Source: Sulfurimonas lithotrophica
Lineage (GTDB): Bacteria > Campylobacterota > Campylobacteria > Campylobacterales > Sulfurimonadaceae
Assembly: GCF_009258225.1 (NCBI RefSeq)
Contig: NZ_CP043617.1
Location: 1,178,001 to 1,242,000 of the forward strand
Direction of reading: 5' to 3'
Length of the DNA stretch: 64,000 bases
Within the stretch, counting starts at the first letter, position 1; every line of letters starts with the position of its first letter. The notes beneath the pieces are model-generated. The model saw only the letters and a list, made by a program, of their open reading frames with translations. It did not search any database and was not told where the DNA came from. Made by a program: the position numbers and the translations under genes. This document shows, piece by piece, positions 20,163 through 28,892 of this stretch.

Positions 20163-20548
20163 CTACAAATTTTCAAGTGACTCTCTAGCATTTCTGGCGT
20201 TATTTTACCAAGAAGCGGTTTGCAAATAAATAGTTCTTCATTATCCAAGAAAAATAATGCGGGATATTCTAAAGTATATAATAATTCTACCGGATAAGTT
20301 TTTTTCTGATCTTTTACTATTATTACGGAAATAAAATTATCATTTATTTCATCAATATATTCATTATTCATAAACACTTTTTCTATCATATCTCTATATT
20401 GTGAGATCTCTTTATCTAAAAGTAATGCTATAAGATACTTTTTTTCCTTTACGGCTTTATGATGTGCTTTATCGAAGTCATAATGCCATGAAATATAATT
20501 TGCTTCTAAAAAATTAATTAAAAAAATTAAAACCAATAAATACTTCAT
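20159..20548 (-). CDS. periplasmic thioredoxin-fold protein lacking CxxC
   Basis: 129 residues with a short signal peptide (about 1-16). The pattern YDFDKAHHKAVKEKKYLIALLLDK ... VFMNNEYIDEINDNFISVIIV ... EYPALFFLDNEE resembles the DUF255/thioredoxin_7 fold, including the cis-proline (Pro96). Where the active-site CxxC should lie (about 45-54) the sequence reads DKEISQYRDM, with no cysteine. Only Cys109 and Cys128 exist, near the C-terminus. It sits between a multihaem cytochrome gene (1-base overlap) and a hybrid kinase gene (4-base overlap). It may be a binding or assembly factor rather than a reductase. Confidence 0.65.
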   Translation of the reverse strand: MKYLLVLIFLINFLEANYISWHYDFDKAHHKAVKEKKYLIALLLDKEISQYRDMIEKVFMNNEYIDEINDNFISVIIVKDQKKTYPVELLYTLEYPALFFLDNEELFICKPLLGKITPEMLESHLKICR

Positions 20549-22353
20549 TATAATTCTTTTGTAACTTTCTCTAACTCAATCACAGGTGGATTTGTTAGCT
20601 GAGGATATGCATTTTTTACTATGTCCGTAACCCATTGAGGATATATTCTAAAGTTTAGCTTTACAACAACTTTGGATAGTTTAACATCTTTTAAATCAGA
20701 TATATCAAAACTCTCTACCCTTCTCTCTCCGGATGGAATTCTAGTATCACTTATCATCTTTTCATATCTCCAAAAGAAAAGTCCAACAGGTTTTAAGTCT
20801 TTATCACCGAATACTTTCATAAAAACTTTTGCATCCGGACCAAGATTTCCATCTTCTTTTAATTTTCCGCTTCTAAAAACAATGTTTGAACCCTTATCAT
20901 AAAGTGTTACTTCAAGCCACAGCTCTCTAAAATCTGATACTCCCGTCGGTAGATGATGACCAGCTCCTACGTTTTTAACGCCTACTAAAATTTTATTGTC
21001 TCTAATATCTACATCCAACTCCGCTGCAGTTTTCAAAAGTTGTATAGTTTGATCTTCATGTTCTTTACTTTTTAAACCTGACAAAAAGTGGTTTGAACCT
21101 GAAAAATAATGTACCTTAACATCCTTTTTGATAGCTCCGCCATCGGTAGATGTTCCTTTTAACGGAGTAAGCTTTCCGTCTTGAAGTTTCGTCATATGAC
21201 AATCTATACACGTCTTATGTTTAGATTTGTCTTTTGGATTATTAAACGGAGATTTTTCCCACTCTTTAAATGTTGAGACCACGGCTCTTTTTGAATCAGG
21301 CAAGAACTCATCGTGACATGATGCACAATATGAACTATCTTTATAGATATCTTTCATATAACTGTCTTTATGTACTTTTGGATTGGAGTTTATAAATTTT
21401 TCACCCAGCCAAGCTTTTACACCATGAGTATTGTCTTCAAATACATACTTTTCTCTGCTCGTCAAATCAAGTGTATATGAACTGTTTCCTTTTGATTTAG
21501 CATCTATTATTCTATGGCAAGCTATACAGGATACACCCTCTTCAAGTCTTGAATTCCCGTGTACTTTTAATTCATCTATTAAGTCTTTCGACCCGCTCTC
21601 AAAAACAATAGCAGGCATATTGTTGCCGTCCATTGCATGTGCAGTCCTTGTTTTATCCGTGGTTACGGCACTTGGATTGTGACATCCCATACACCAAAGT
21701 CTAAATTCTTGTCCCATATCCTCAGCTGCTAAGTTCTCTAAAACCATATAATAAGGGTTTGTACCTGCCATATGTCTATGGTTTGAATCAGCCCACTGAT
21801 TAAAAATATCCTCATGACATGATTTACATCTTGCAGAGTTTGTCCAATCTTGATTATGATATCTTTTGAAGCCCTCTTTTATCTGTATATTATGTAGTTT
21901 AATCTCTTCACTGTATGAAGGTGTTTGAATAAATACTAATATAAAAAGAGCAACTGCAACATTTGGAGCTTTCTCTTTTATATGCCAAAAAAGAGATGCC
22001 AAAAGTATAAAAGAACCATAAAGATGTATATTAAATGCAGCAATTCCTATTTCATCTCCGCCACGATTACCTACTAAAAACAAATATGTTCCGCTTATGA
22101 TTATCAAAAACAAAATACTTCCAAGGAATACACCGCTTGTGCTGTTTACTTTTCTTATAACCATATACTTATATGTATGTTTGTTTACATATGGAATCAA
22201 AATTAAGACTGAAACAAAAATTGAACTTAAAATATGGATAGCCTGAATCATCCTAAAATATTCCCAAGAAATATCGAAATAGCTCATCTGAAATATGCCG
22301 CTTATAAACATTAAAAAGATGGATAGTTTCATATATAGTGTACTATTTTTCAT
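20548..22353 (-). CDS. membrane-anchored pentahaem c-type cytochrome with b-type-like membrane domain
   Basis: About 601 residues. The first ~150 hold about five hydrophobic segments with histidines at membrane positions (IQAIHILSS, FNIHLYGS, FWHIKEK), recalling a small cytochrome b-like domain. The periplasmic part has five CxxCH sites: CKSCH, CMGCH, CIACH, CASCH and CIDCH (about residues 176, 221, 276, 343 and 382), then a beta-rich tail of about 200 residues. An ATG at 22365 also exists; the GGAG site lies between, favouring 22353. The start overlaps the peroxidase-like gene by 11 bases. Likely quinol-to-periplasm electron transfer; substrate unknown. Confidence 0.8.
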   Translation of the reverse strand: MKNSTLYMKLSIFLMFISGIFQMSYFDISWEYFRMIQAIHILSSIFVSVLILIPYVNKHTYKYMVIRKVNSTSGVFLGSILFLIIISGTYLFLVGNRGGDEIGIAAFNIHLYGSFILLASLFWHIKEKAPNVAVALFILVFIQTPSYSEEIKLHNIQIKEGFKRYHNQDWTNSARCKSCHEDIFNQWADSNHRHMAGTNPYYMVLENLAAEDMGQEFRLWCMGCHNPSAVTTDKTRTAHAMDGNNMPAIVFESGSKDLIDELKVHGNSRLEEGVSCIACHRIIDAKSKGNSSYTLDLTSREKYVFEDNTHGVKAWLGEKFINSNPKVHKDSYMKDIYKDSSYCASCHDEFLPDSKRAVVSTFKEWEKSPFNNPKDKSKHKTCIDCHMTKLQDGKLTPLKGTSTDGGAIKKDVKVHYFSGSNHFLSGLKSKEHEDQTIQLLKTAAELDVDIRDNKILVGVKNVGAGHHLPTGVSDFRELWLEVTLYDKGSNIVFRSGKLKEDGNLGPDAKVFMKVFGDKDLKPVGLFFWRYEKMISDTRIPSGERRVESFDISDLKDVKLSKVVVKLNFRIYPQWVTDIVKNAYPQLTNPPVIELEKVTKEL

Positions 22354-23560
22354 TTTTATCTCCATCTACTATATCATACTCGACTATATTTCCTTCGAGA
22401 GATTTTAAAAATTCTACTATATCATCCGTCTGCTGCGATGTTAAGCTCATACCGAGTTGGTGTCTAGCCATAAGTATAACGGCATCGCGTATTTTCATAA
22501 CTGAACCGTTATGGAAGTACGGAGAGGTTTTAGTTACATTTCTAAGCATCGGTACACGGAAGAGTCGCCTTCCGTCTTTACCCATAAACCCACCTTTGTT
22601 CTCAAAAGGGTATGTATGATACACACCGTTATTGAATCCAAAACTTCCTATCTCCCTACCCTCGTCTTTAAAAGAGTTTGTTACATCCATTATAGAGTTA
22701 TAATCCCTTACAGGAAATTTTTGGATACTTTGCCCGCCGACGGTTATACCCGTATGACAGCCCTTACATCCGAAATCTATAAAATTCGATAAACCTCTTT
22801 TAGCTGATGCGCTCATAGCATCATTATCGCCTTCTAAAAACCTGTCATATGCGCTTCTAGTAGTTAATGTTCTTAAATAAGCCCCTAAAGCCTTTTGTAC
22901 ATATTCAAATTTTACTTCACCAAAACTATGTCTAAAAAGTTTATTATATTTATCACTCTCTTTTAGTCTTTGTTCAACTTCTTTCTCATCCATAGCCATT
23001 TTATACTTATCTTTTATAGAATTACCGCTTTGTTCCTCTACACTCTCAACACTTCCATCCCATGTAAGATATTTGGCGAGAGATGAGTTTAGTGTAGTTA
23101 AGGTGTTTAGATGTAAAGGATTTTCTCCTCCTTGATGACCAATAGCATTTTCCTGTCTATCGGTACCGCTTTGATCGCTTAAATGACATATAATACAATC
23201 TGATTTTTTATTTTTTTTAGCCGTTAAAAGGTCTGAATATACTGTTTTATTTTTGGAGTCTTTAGATATTAAATGGCAAGTTGAACAACTTATATCTTTA
23301 TTCTTTGATAGTATAGTGTCAAAATACAACTCTTTCCCGAGTGTAATTTTGTTTTTTGTCAATCTATTTTCTTTAGTATCGGTTAGTTTTAGTAAGTCTT
23401 TATAATCTGAGGGGATGCTTGCCATATTTCTCGACAATGCTACTTTTCTTAATTCATCATCACTATATAACTGCTTTGGACTTCTAGACGTAAAATAGGA
23501 TATTGTAAAAGAAGATGTGATTACAATAAAACTTATTAAAGCCAATATTCGTATACTCAT
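22343..23560 (-). CDS. cytochrome c peroxidase-like (CCP/MauG family) protein with three haem motifs
   Basis: 405 residues with an N-terminal signal anchor (about 3-22). Haem sites are CSTCH (92-96), CIICH (122-126) and CKGCH (265-269). The first and last match the two haems of bacterial cytochrome c peroxidases, with the family blocks LNTLTTLNSSLAKYLTWDGSVESVEEQ, FRVPMLRNVTKTSPYFHNG and DDIVEFLKSL present. The middle CxxCH lies in an insertion of about 25-30 residues just after the first. It heads the four-gene redox operon, with its own -10 upstream. It may reduce H2O2 or oxidise a partner protein; the extra haem is unusual. Confidence 0.85.
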   Translation of the reverse strand: MSIRILALISFIVITSSFTISYFTSRSPKQLYSDDELRKVALSRNMASIPSDYKDLLKLTDTKENRLTKNKITLGKELYFDTILSKNKDISCSTCHLISKDSKNKTVYSDLLTAKKNKKSDCIICHLSDQSGTDRQENAIGHQGGENPLHLNTLTTLNSSLAKYLTWDGSVESVEEQSGNSIKDKYKMAMDEKEVEQRLKESDKYNKLFRHSFGEVKFEYVQKALGAYLRTLTTRSAYDRFLEGDNDAMSASAKRGLSNFIDFGCKGCHTGITVGGQSIQKFPVRDYNSIMDVTNSFKDEGREIGSFGFNNGVYHTYPFENKGGFMGKDGRRLFRVPMLRNVTKTSPYFHNGSVMKIRDAVILMARHQLGMSLTSQQTDDIVEFLKSLEGNIVEYDIVDGDKNEK

Positions 23561-23601
23561 ACTTTACCCTTAAAAAATTATTAATTTTTAACAATAACTA
23601 T

Positions 23602-23607
23602 ATTATA
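23602..23607 (-). promoter_or_regulatory. -10 box of the peroxidase-cytochrome-kinase operon
   Basis: TATAAT directly preceded by TG on the minus strand, 42 bases upstream of the peroxidase-like gene. It lies between this gene and the acnB terminator hairpin. Confidence 0.55.
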
Positions 23608-23656
23608 CAGAAGTTTTTTAAAATTTTTATTGATGTAGAATAAGATTTTACTATAC

Positions 23657-23678
23657 AACAACGCAAAATTGCGTTGTT
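23657..23678 (-). terminator. hairpin after acnB
   Basis: Perfect arms AACAACGCAA and TTGCGTTGTT with a two-base centre, nine bases after the acnB stop. The following minus-strand sequence is only weakly T-rich, so termination efficiency is uncertain. Confidence 0.65.
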
Positions 23679-23687
23679 AGAATGGTT

Positions 23688-26255
23688 TTATTTAACCATT
23701 GCAGATAATTGTTCAGCAGATACCGTGTTAAAGTTTAAGTATTTATAAACCGTATCAGTCATCTCAGGAGTGATTTTTCCTGACACTATCTCTAAGTATT
23801 CTTCAGGAGTCGGTAGTTCACCTTTAAGTGCAACAACCGCAGCAAGTTCGGCAGAACCAAGATAAACCTGAGAATCTTTACCAAGACGGTTATCAAAGTT
23901 ACGAGTTGAAGTTGAGAAAACATATGCACCTTGACCAACTTGCGCCTGATTACCCATACATAACGAACATCCAGGGATTTCAGTACGAGCACCTGCCATA
24001 CCGAAGATTGAGTAGTAACCCTCTTCTGTAAGCTGTTTCTCATCCATTTTAGTCGGTGGACAAATCCATAGTTTGTTTTTAACAGGACCTTCACCTTTTA
24101 AAATCTCGCCTAATGCACGGAAAAGACCGATATTAGTCATACAAGAACCGACAAATACTTCATCGATTTTTGTTCTTAAACCGGCTTCGCGAACTTCAGT
24201 TAAAGTTTTAACATCATCCGGATCGTTTGGACAAGCTAAAATCGGCTCTTTGATTTGATCCATATCTATCTCAATTACAGCTGCGTATTCTGCATCAGAA
24301 TCAGCTTCCATTAACTGACCGTTTGCTACCCAGTCTTTCATTTTATCACGTCTGCGAGCTAATGTAGCTGCATCTTCGTAACCTTGCTCGATTAACTCAT
24401 CAATTAGTGCGATGTTTGAGTTTAAGTACTCTACAACAGGCTCACGATTTAGTTTAACCGTACAAGCTGCCGCACTTCTCTCAGCAGATGCATCTGAAAG
24501 CTCAAATGCTTGCTCACATTTTAAATCTTCTAAACCTTCAATCTCTAAAACACGACCTGCAAAAATATTTTTCTTACCGGCCTTTTCAACAGTTAATAAA
24601 CCGTCTTTAATAGCTTGATGAGGGATTGCATTTACCATGTCACGTAAAGTGATACCAGGTTGCATAGTACCTTTAAATCTTACAAGAACAGACTCAGGCA
24701 TTGTTAAAGGCATCATACCCGTAACACCTGCAAATGCTACAAGACCGCTTCCTGCTGGGAAAGATATTCCAATTGGGAAACGAGTATGGCTATCTCCACC
24801 TGTACCAACAGTATCCGGAAGACAAAGTCTGTTTAACCATGAGTGGATTACACCGTCACCTGGGCGAAGAATGAAACCTTTTCTGCTTGTCCAGAACTCA
24901 GGTAGTGTGTGCTGTAATTTAATGTCAGCAGGTTTTGGATATGCAGCAGTATGACAAAATGATTGCATAGTCATATCAGCACCAAAACTTAATGCTGCAA
25001 GCTCTTTAATCTCATCACGAGTCATTGGTCCCGTTGTATCTTGGCTTCCTACTGTAGTAGCGATTGGTTCACAGTAAACACCAGGTTTAACACCCTCTAG
25101 TCCACAAGCTTTACCAACCATTTTTTGTGCTAGTGTATAACCTTTACCATTATCTGCAGGCTGGGCAGGAGCCATAAATAAATCACTTGCATCCATACCT
25201 AAAGCTTCTCTAGCTTTAGCAGTAAGACCTTTACCGATAATAAGAGGGATACGACCACCTGCTCTCATCTCATCAGGAAGAGTATTTGGAGAGATTTCAA
25301 ATGTAGAAACAACGTTACCGTCTTTCACAATCTTACCTGCATTTGGCTTAACTGTAATAACATCACCTGTTTCAAGTGCATCAACGCTAGCTTGAATAGG
25401 TAAACATCCTGAGTCTTCTGCTGTGTTAAAGAAGATAGGAGCGATAATTGAACCGATAACTACACCACCCGTTCTTTTGTTTGGAATACCTGGGATATCT
25501 CTACCCATATGCCATTGAACAGAGTTAATACCGGATTTACGGCTAGATCCAGTACCAACAACATCACCAACGTATGCTAAAGGGTAACCTTTTTCTTTTA
25601 AAGATGCCATAGTTTCCAATGGATTTTCCATACGTGAACCAAGCATAGAGTTAGCATGTAATGGGATGTCAGCACGAGTAAATGCCTCAGATGCAGGCGA
25701 TAAATCATCTGTATTTGTTTCACCTGGAATTTTGTAAACAGTTACGGTAATCTCATCTTCAAGTGCAGGTTTGTTTGTAAACCATTCACCGTTAGCCCAA
25801 GACTCTACAACTTCTTTAGCTTTAGTATTTCCTTCATCCATTAGTGTTTTAACATCATTAAATGCATCATATACTAAAATAGTGTTTTTTAACTCTTCAG
25901 CAGCAGTCTCAGCTACTTCACCATCAATTTTAAGTGCTTCAACAAGTGGAGTTACATTGAATCCACCAAGCATTTTTCCTAAGATCTTACATGCTTTTAC
26001 TGCATCAATAGCATCACAGCTTGCTTTACCTTGAACTACATCGTTTAAAAATGCAGCTTTTACATATGCAGCGTCGTCAACACCTGCAGGAATTTTATTT
26101 TCAAAAATATCCATTGCATAGTCTTGTTCAACAATCGGTGAAGCTTTTAATAATTCAACAAGCTCAGCTGTTTGCTCAGCCGTTAGTGCTAGAGGTGGTA
26201 CGCCTAACTCAGCTCTTTCTTGTGTATGTGCTTTATAGTCATCTAAAAATGCCAT
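23688..26255 (-). CDS. acnB: aconitate hydratase B (also 2-methylisocitrate dehydratase)
   Basis: 855-residue aconitase B, isomerising citrate and isocitrate. AcnB order is seen: N-terminal HEAT-like domain (to about 160), swivel domain ([22 protein letters not shown]), then the catalytic domains with GGDSHTRFP. The [4Fe-4S] cysteines lie in [10 protein letters not shown] and [10 protein letters not shown]. It is a single gene with a TATAAT box and a terminal hairpin. It supplies isocitrate to the icd product encoded about 15 kb away. AcnB apo-protein binds mRNA in other bacteria; not testable here. Confidence 0.97.
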   Translation of the reverse strand: MAFLDDYKAHTQERAELGVPPLALTAEQTAELVELLKASPIVEQDYAMDIFENKIPAGVDDAAYVKAAFLNDVVQGKASCDAIDAVKACKILGKMLGGFNVTPLVEALKIDGEVAETAAEELKNTILVYDAFNDVKTLMDEGNTKAKEVVESWANGEWFTNKPALEDEITVTVYKIPGETNTDDLSPASEAFTRADIPLHANSMLGSRMENPLETMASLKEKGYPLAYVGDVVGTGSSRKSGINSVQWHMGRDIPGIPNKRTGGVVIGSIIAPIFFNTAEDSGCLPIQASVDALETGDVITVKPNAGKIVKDGNVVSTFEISPNTLPDEMRAGGRIPLIIGKGLTAKAREALGMDASDLFMAPAQPADNGKGYTLAQKMVGKACGLEGVKPGVYCEPIATTVGSQDTTGPMTRDEIKELAALSFGADMTMQSFCHTAAYPKPADIKLQHTLPEFWTSRKGFILRPGDGVIHSWLNRLCLPDTVGTGGDSHTRFPIGISFPAGSGLVAFAGVTGMMPLTMPESVLVRFKGTMQPGITLRDMVNAIPHQAIKDGLLTVEKAGKKNIFAGRVLEIEGLEDLKCEQAFELSDASAERSAAACTVKLNREPVVEYLNSNIALIDELIEQGYEDAATLARRRDKMKDWVANGQLMEADSDAEYAAVIEIDMDQIKEPILACPNDPDDVKTLTEVREAGLRTKIDEVFVGSCMTNIGLFRALGEILKGEGPVKNKLWICPPTKMDEKQLTEEGYYSIFGMAGARTEIPGCSLCMGNQAQVGQGAYVFSTSTRNFDNRLGKDSQVYLGSAELAAVVALKGELPTPEEYLEIVSGKITPEMTDTVYKYLNFNTVSAEQLSAMVK

Positions 26256-26283
26256 AGTTAACCCTTAAGTTTAAATTTGAAAA

Positions 26284-26289
26284 ATTATA
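26284..26289 (-). promoter_or_regulatory. -10 box of acnB
   Basis: TATAAT on the minus strand 29 bases upstream of the acnB ATG. Confidence 0.6.
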
Positions 26290-26376
26290 ACCTAATAAAA
26301 AGTCGCTTTTTAAATAGTGTTACGACAAGAAACATAAAATATTGATATTTTTACCAATTTGAGTAATTTTGTAACG

Positions 26377-26694
26377 TTAATTATTTGCTTTTAAACCTAC
26401 GGAAGCTTTGACTTGTAATAATTGCGAATCAAACCACTTTGTTTTGTCTATATTTGGAAATACTTCTTGCATAATTTTAAGAGGCGTATCATCCCAAGAA
26501 TTTGAATCTTGTGAAAAAGTCCAACCAAGTTCACTCATCACGTATGAAAATATTTGATTTATTATATTATAAGAAGATTCAATTGCCTCTTTATCATCGT
26601 TTTTCTCATGTTTTAGAATGTTTTTAACTAATTGTTTTCTTATATCCCTACTATATTGTTCTTTCAAAATTTCTATAATTTGTTTATTTTGCAT
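26377..26694 (-). CDS. uncharacterised 105-residue protein
   Basis: Not recognised. A predicted soluble, helical, charged protein with no signal peptide or cysteine. The N-terminal half is basic and amphipathic (KQIIEILKEQYSRDIRKQLVKNILKHEKND); the C-terminal half is Trp-rich (ELGWTF, NSWDD, TKWFD). It is a single gene with its own TATAAT box 31 bases upstream, between acnB and the divergent nfeD operon. An ATG with plausible spacing and the promoter support it as real. Confidence 0.65.
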   Translation of the reverse strand: MQNKQIIEILKEQYSRDIRKQLVKNILKHEKNDDKEAIESSYNIINQIFSYVMSELGWTFSQDSNSWDDTPLKIMQEVFPNIDKTKWFDSQLLQVKASVGLKANN

Positions 26695-26724
26695 CTAGTT
26701 CCCCAAATAAAGTATAAGTATGCA

Positions 26725-26730
26725 ATTATA
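26725..26730 (-). promoter_or_regulatory. -10 box of the 105-residue protein gene
   Basis: TATAAT directly preceded by TG on the minus strand, 31 bases before the gene's ATG. Confidence 0.55.
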
Positions 26731-26755
26731 CATATTAAATATAAAATGTTTCAAC

Positions 26756-26784
26756 TTGACTTTAAGATTCTATCTTAGTATCAT
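26756..26784 (+). promoter_or_regulatory. promoter of the nfeD-slipin-radical SAM operon
   Basis: TTGACT and TATCAT separated by exactly 17 bases, 46 bases upstream of the nfeD start. It is the only promoter noticed in the window with both a good -35 and optimal spacing. Confidence 0.6.
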
Positions 26785-26829
26785 TGTTAATTATTATCTT
26801 TTTTAATACTAGATTGTTAGGTGGAAGAT

Positions 26830-28125
26830 ATGAAACGTTTACTATTTTTTTTACTTCTAATAACTTCTCAGTTGCTAAGTAGCAACACTACCGTTGTAAG
26901 TTCAAGCATACACGGTGCAATCGGACCTGCAAGCAGCAACTATATTAAAGAAGCAATGCTTTATGCAAAAAACCAAAATGCCAATATCATACTTATAGAG
27001 CTAGATACTCCCGGTGGTCTTTCAACATCTATGAGAGAAATTATACAAGAGATTTTAAATTCTGATATACCTGTTGTAACATTTGTATATCCAAAAGGTT
27101 CACGTGCAGCCAGTGCGGGAACTTATATACTTTATGCCTCACATATAGCTGCAATGTCTCCGGGAACAAATCTGGGTGCGGCAACCCCTGTAAATATGAT
27201 GCCTTCTGCACAGCCAAAAGACTCAAACTCTAGTAAAACATCTACTTTAGAGAAAAAAGTTATTAACGATTCAATGGCATACATTAAAAGCTTAGCCGAA
27301 CTTAATGATAGAAACATCTCTTGGGCTTTAGATGCGGTAAAAGAATCTAAAAGCCTGTCTGCCAAAGATGCCTTAAAGTATAGTGTTATAGATATAATTG
27401 CACAAGACACAAAAGACCTGTTAAAACAGCTGGATGGAAAAACAATCAAAGTGTCCGATACAAATATAACACTAGAAACTTCCAATGTTACTATATTAAA
27501 TTACGAAGCTGATTTTAAAACCCGCCTTTTATCTATAATAACAAACCCGAATATGGCATATATATTTTTACTTATTGCAATATACGGCATATTTTTTGAA
27601 CTAATGAATCCCGGCGCAATAGTTCCGGGTGTTTTAGGTGCAATATCCGGAGTGATTGCACTTTACTCACTTAATATACTCCCCTTTAACTATGCAGGCT
27701 TACTTTTAATCATACTCGGAATTAGTTTTATGATAGCGGAAGTTTTTATTGCAGGATTTGGAATACTAGGTATAGGCGGTGTTATATCTTTTGCTTTTGG
27801 TTCCGTACTGCTTTTTGACTCACAGACATTGGGGAATGACATTTCAATACCTTTAATAATAGCTTTTACACTTGTAAGTTTTGCATTTTTTATCTTAGTA
27901 ATGAGGTTATTTATAAACTCTAGGTCTGCAAAAATTGTAAGCGGTGCCGAAGAGATGATAGGTTCTATTGCAGAGGTTAGCGAAGTAAACGAAAATAATT
28001 ACCGTGTACACTGCCACGGTGAGGTTTGGAGCGCAACAAGTGATAGCAAGTTAGACATAGGTCAAAAAGTTGAAGTAACAAATCTTAGTGGACTTACACT
28101 GAAAGTTAAACCAACAAAGGAGTAG
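26830..28125 (+). CDS. NfeD-family membrane serine protease (ClpP-like)
   Basis: 431 residues from the ATG at 26830. A GTG at 26821 is also open but overlaps the AGGTGG ribosome site. A signal peptide (MKRLLFFLLLITSQLLSS) is followed by a ClpP-class protease domain (LIELDTPGGLSTSMREI; catalytic Ser in SRAASAGTYILYASH), four or five membrane segments at about 235-360, and a C-terminal OB-fold NfeD domain (VHCHGEVWSATSD). This is the long NfeD1b form, which pairs with stomatin-like proteins. The slipin gene follows three bases later. Likely membrane quality control. Confidence 0.92.
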   Translation: MKRLLFFLLLITSQLLSSNTTVVSSSIHGAIGPASSNYIKEAMLYAKNQNANIILIELDTPGGLSTSMREIIQEILNSDIPVVTFVYPKGSRAASAGTYILYASHIAAMSPGTNLGAATPVNMMPSAQPKDSNSSKTSTLEKKVINDSMAYIKSLAELNDRNISWALDAVKESKSLSAKDALKYSVIDIIAQDTKDLLKQLDGKTIKVSDTNITLETSNVTILNYEADFKTRLLSIITNPNMAYIFLLIAIYGIFFELMNPGAIVPGVLGAISGVIALYSLNILPFNYAGLLLIILGISFMIAEVFIAGFGILGIGGVISFAFGSVLLFDSQTLGNDISIPLIIAFTLVSFAFFILVMRLFINSRSAKIVSGAEEMIGSIAEVSEVNENNYRVHCHGEVWSATSDSKLDIGQKVEVTNLSGLTLKVKPTKE

Positions 28126-28128
28126 AAG

Positions 28129-28881
28129 ATGTATTTTGATGTACCTGCAACAGGAATATATATAGTTGTATTTTTAATTATATTTTTATCAATGTCCATT
28201 CGTATATTACGCGAATATGAAAGAGGTGTCGTGTTTACGCTTGGGCGTTTTACCAGTATAAAAGGACCCGGGTTAATAATCTTAATCCCTTATATACAAC
28301 AAATGGTTAGGGTAGATTTGCGTACAATTGTGTTAGATGTACCGACACAAGATGTGATTTCACATGATAATGTCTCTGTTCACGTCAATGCAGTAGTATA
28401 TTTTCGTGTTATAGATGCGCAAAAAGCGATTATACAAGTAGAAGATTTTCACTCTGCCACAAGTCAGCTTGCTCAGACAACTTTGCGTTCGGTTTTAGGA
28501 GGACATGAGCTGGACGAGATGCTGGCTGAGCGTGAGAAACTAAATACGGATATTCAAGAGATTTTGGATAAACAAACGGATGCATGGGGAATTAAAATAT
28601 CAAATGTTGAAATTAAGCATATTGATCTTGATGAGAGTATGATACGTGCTATTGCTAAACAAGCTGAAGCTGAGCGTCAACGTCGTGCTAAAGTTATAAA
28701 CTCTAAAGGTGAGCTTGAAGCAAGCAAGAACTTGCTTGAAGCTTCTGAAATACTGTCTAAAAACGATTTAGGGATACAGCTTAGATATCTTCAAACTATG
28801 AGCGATATATCAAGTGATAAAACGAACACTATAGTTTTTCCTTTTCCAGCAGAGTTTAGCAAGTTTTTTAAAACATCTTAG
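28129..28881 (+). CDS. slipin (stomatin/prohibitin-like SPFH protein)
   Basis: 250-residue membrane-associated scaffold. An N-terminal membrane hairpin segment (about 7-25) is followed by the SPFH domain (REYERGVVFTLGRFTSIKGPGLIILIPYIQQMVRVDLRT ... VHVNAVVYFRV) and a coiled C-terminal helix (IRAIAKQAEAERQRRAKVINSKGELEASKNL). It is the cognate partner of the NfeD protease, three bases upstream. Both are probably cotranscribed with the downstream radical SAM gene. Confidence 0.93.
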   Translation: MYFDVPATGIYIVVFLIIFLSMSIRILREYERGVVFTLGRFTSIKGPGLIILIPYIQQMVRVDLRTIVLDVPTQDVISHDNVSVHVNAVVYFRVIDAQKAIIQVEDFHSATSQLAQTTLRSVLGGHELDEMLAEREKLNTDIQEILDKQTDAWGIKISNVEIKHIDLDESMIRAIAKQAEAERQRRAKVINSKGELEASKNLLEASEILSKNDLGIQLRYLQTMSDISSDKTNTIVFPFPAEFSKFFKTS

Positions 28882-28892
28882 AGGGTAAAGAG

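Noticed and set aside
24637-24954. 105-codon open frame opposite acnB
   Set aside because: Complement of conserved aconitase catalytic-domain codons.
26371-26384. A second copy of the sucD/oorD operator near the end of the 105-residue gene (GTAACGTTA region)
   Set aside because: Only one half-site matches and it lies at the 3' end of a gene, not at a promoter.
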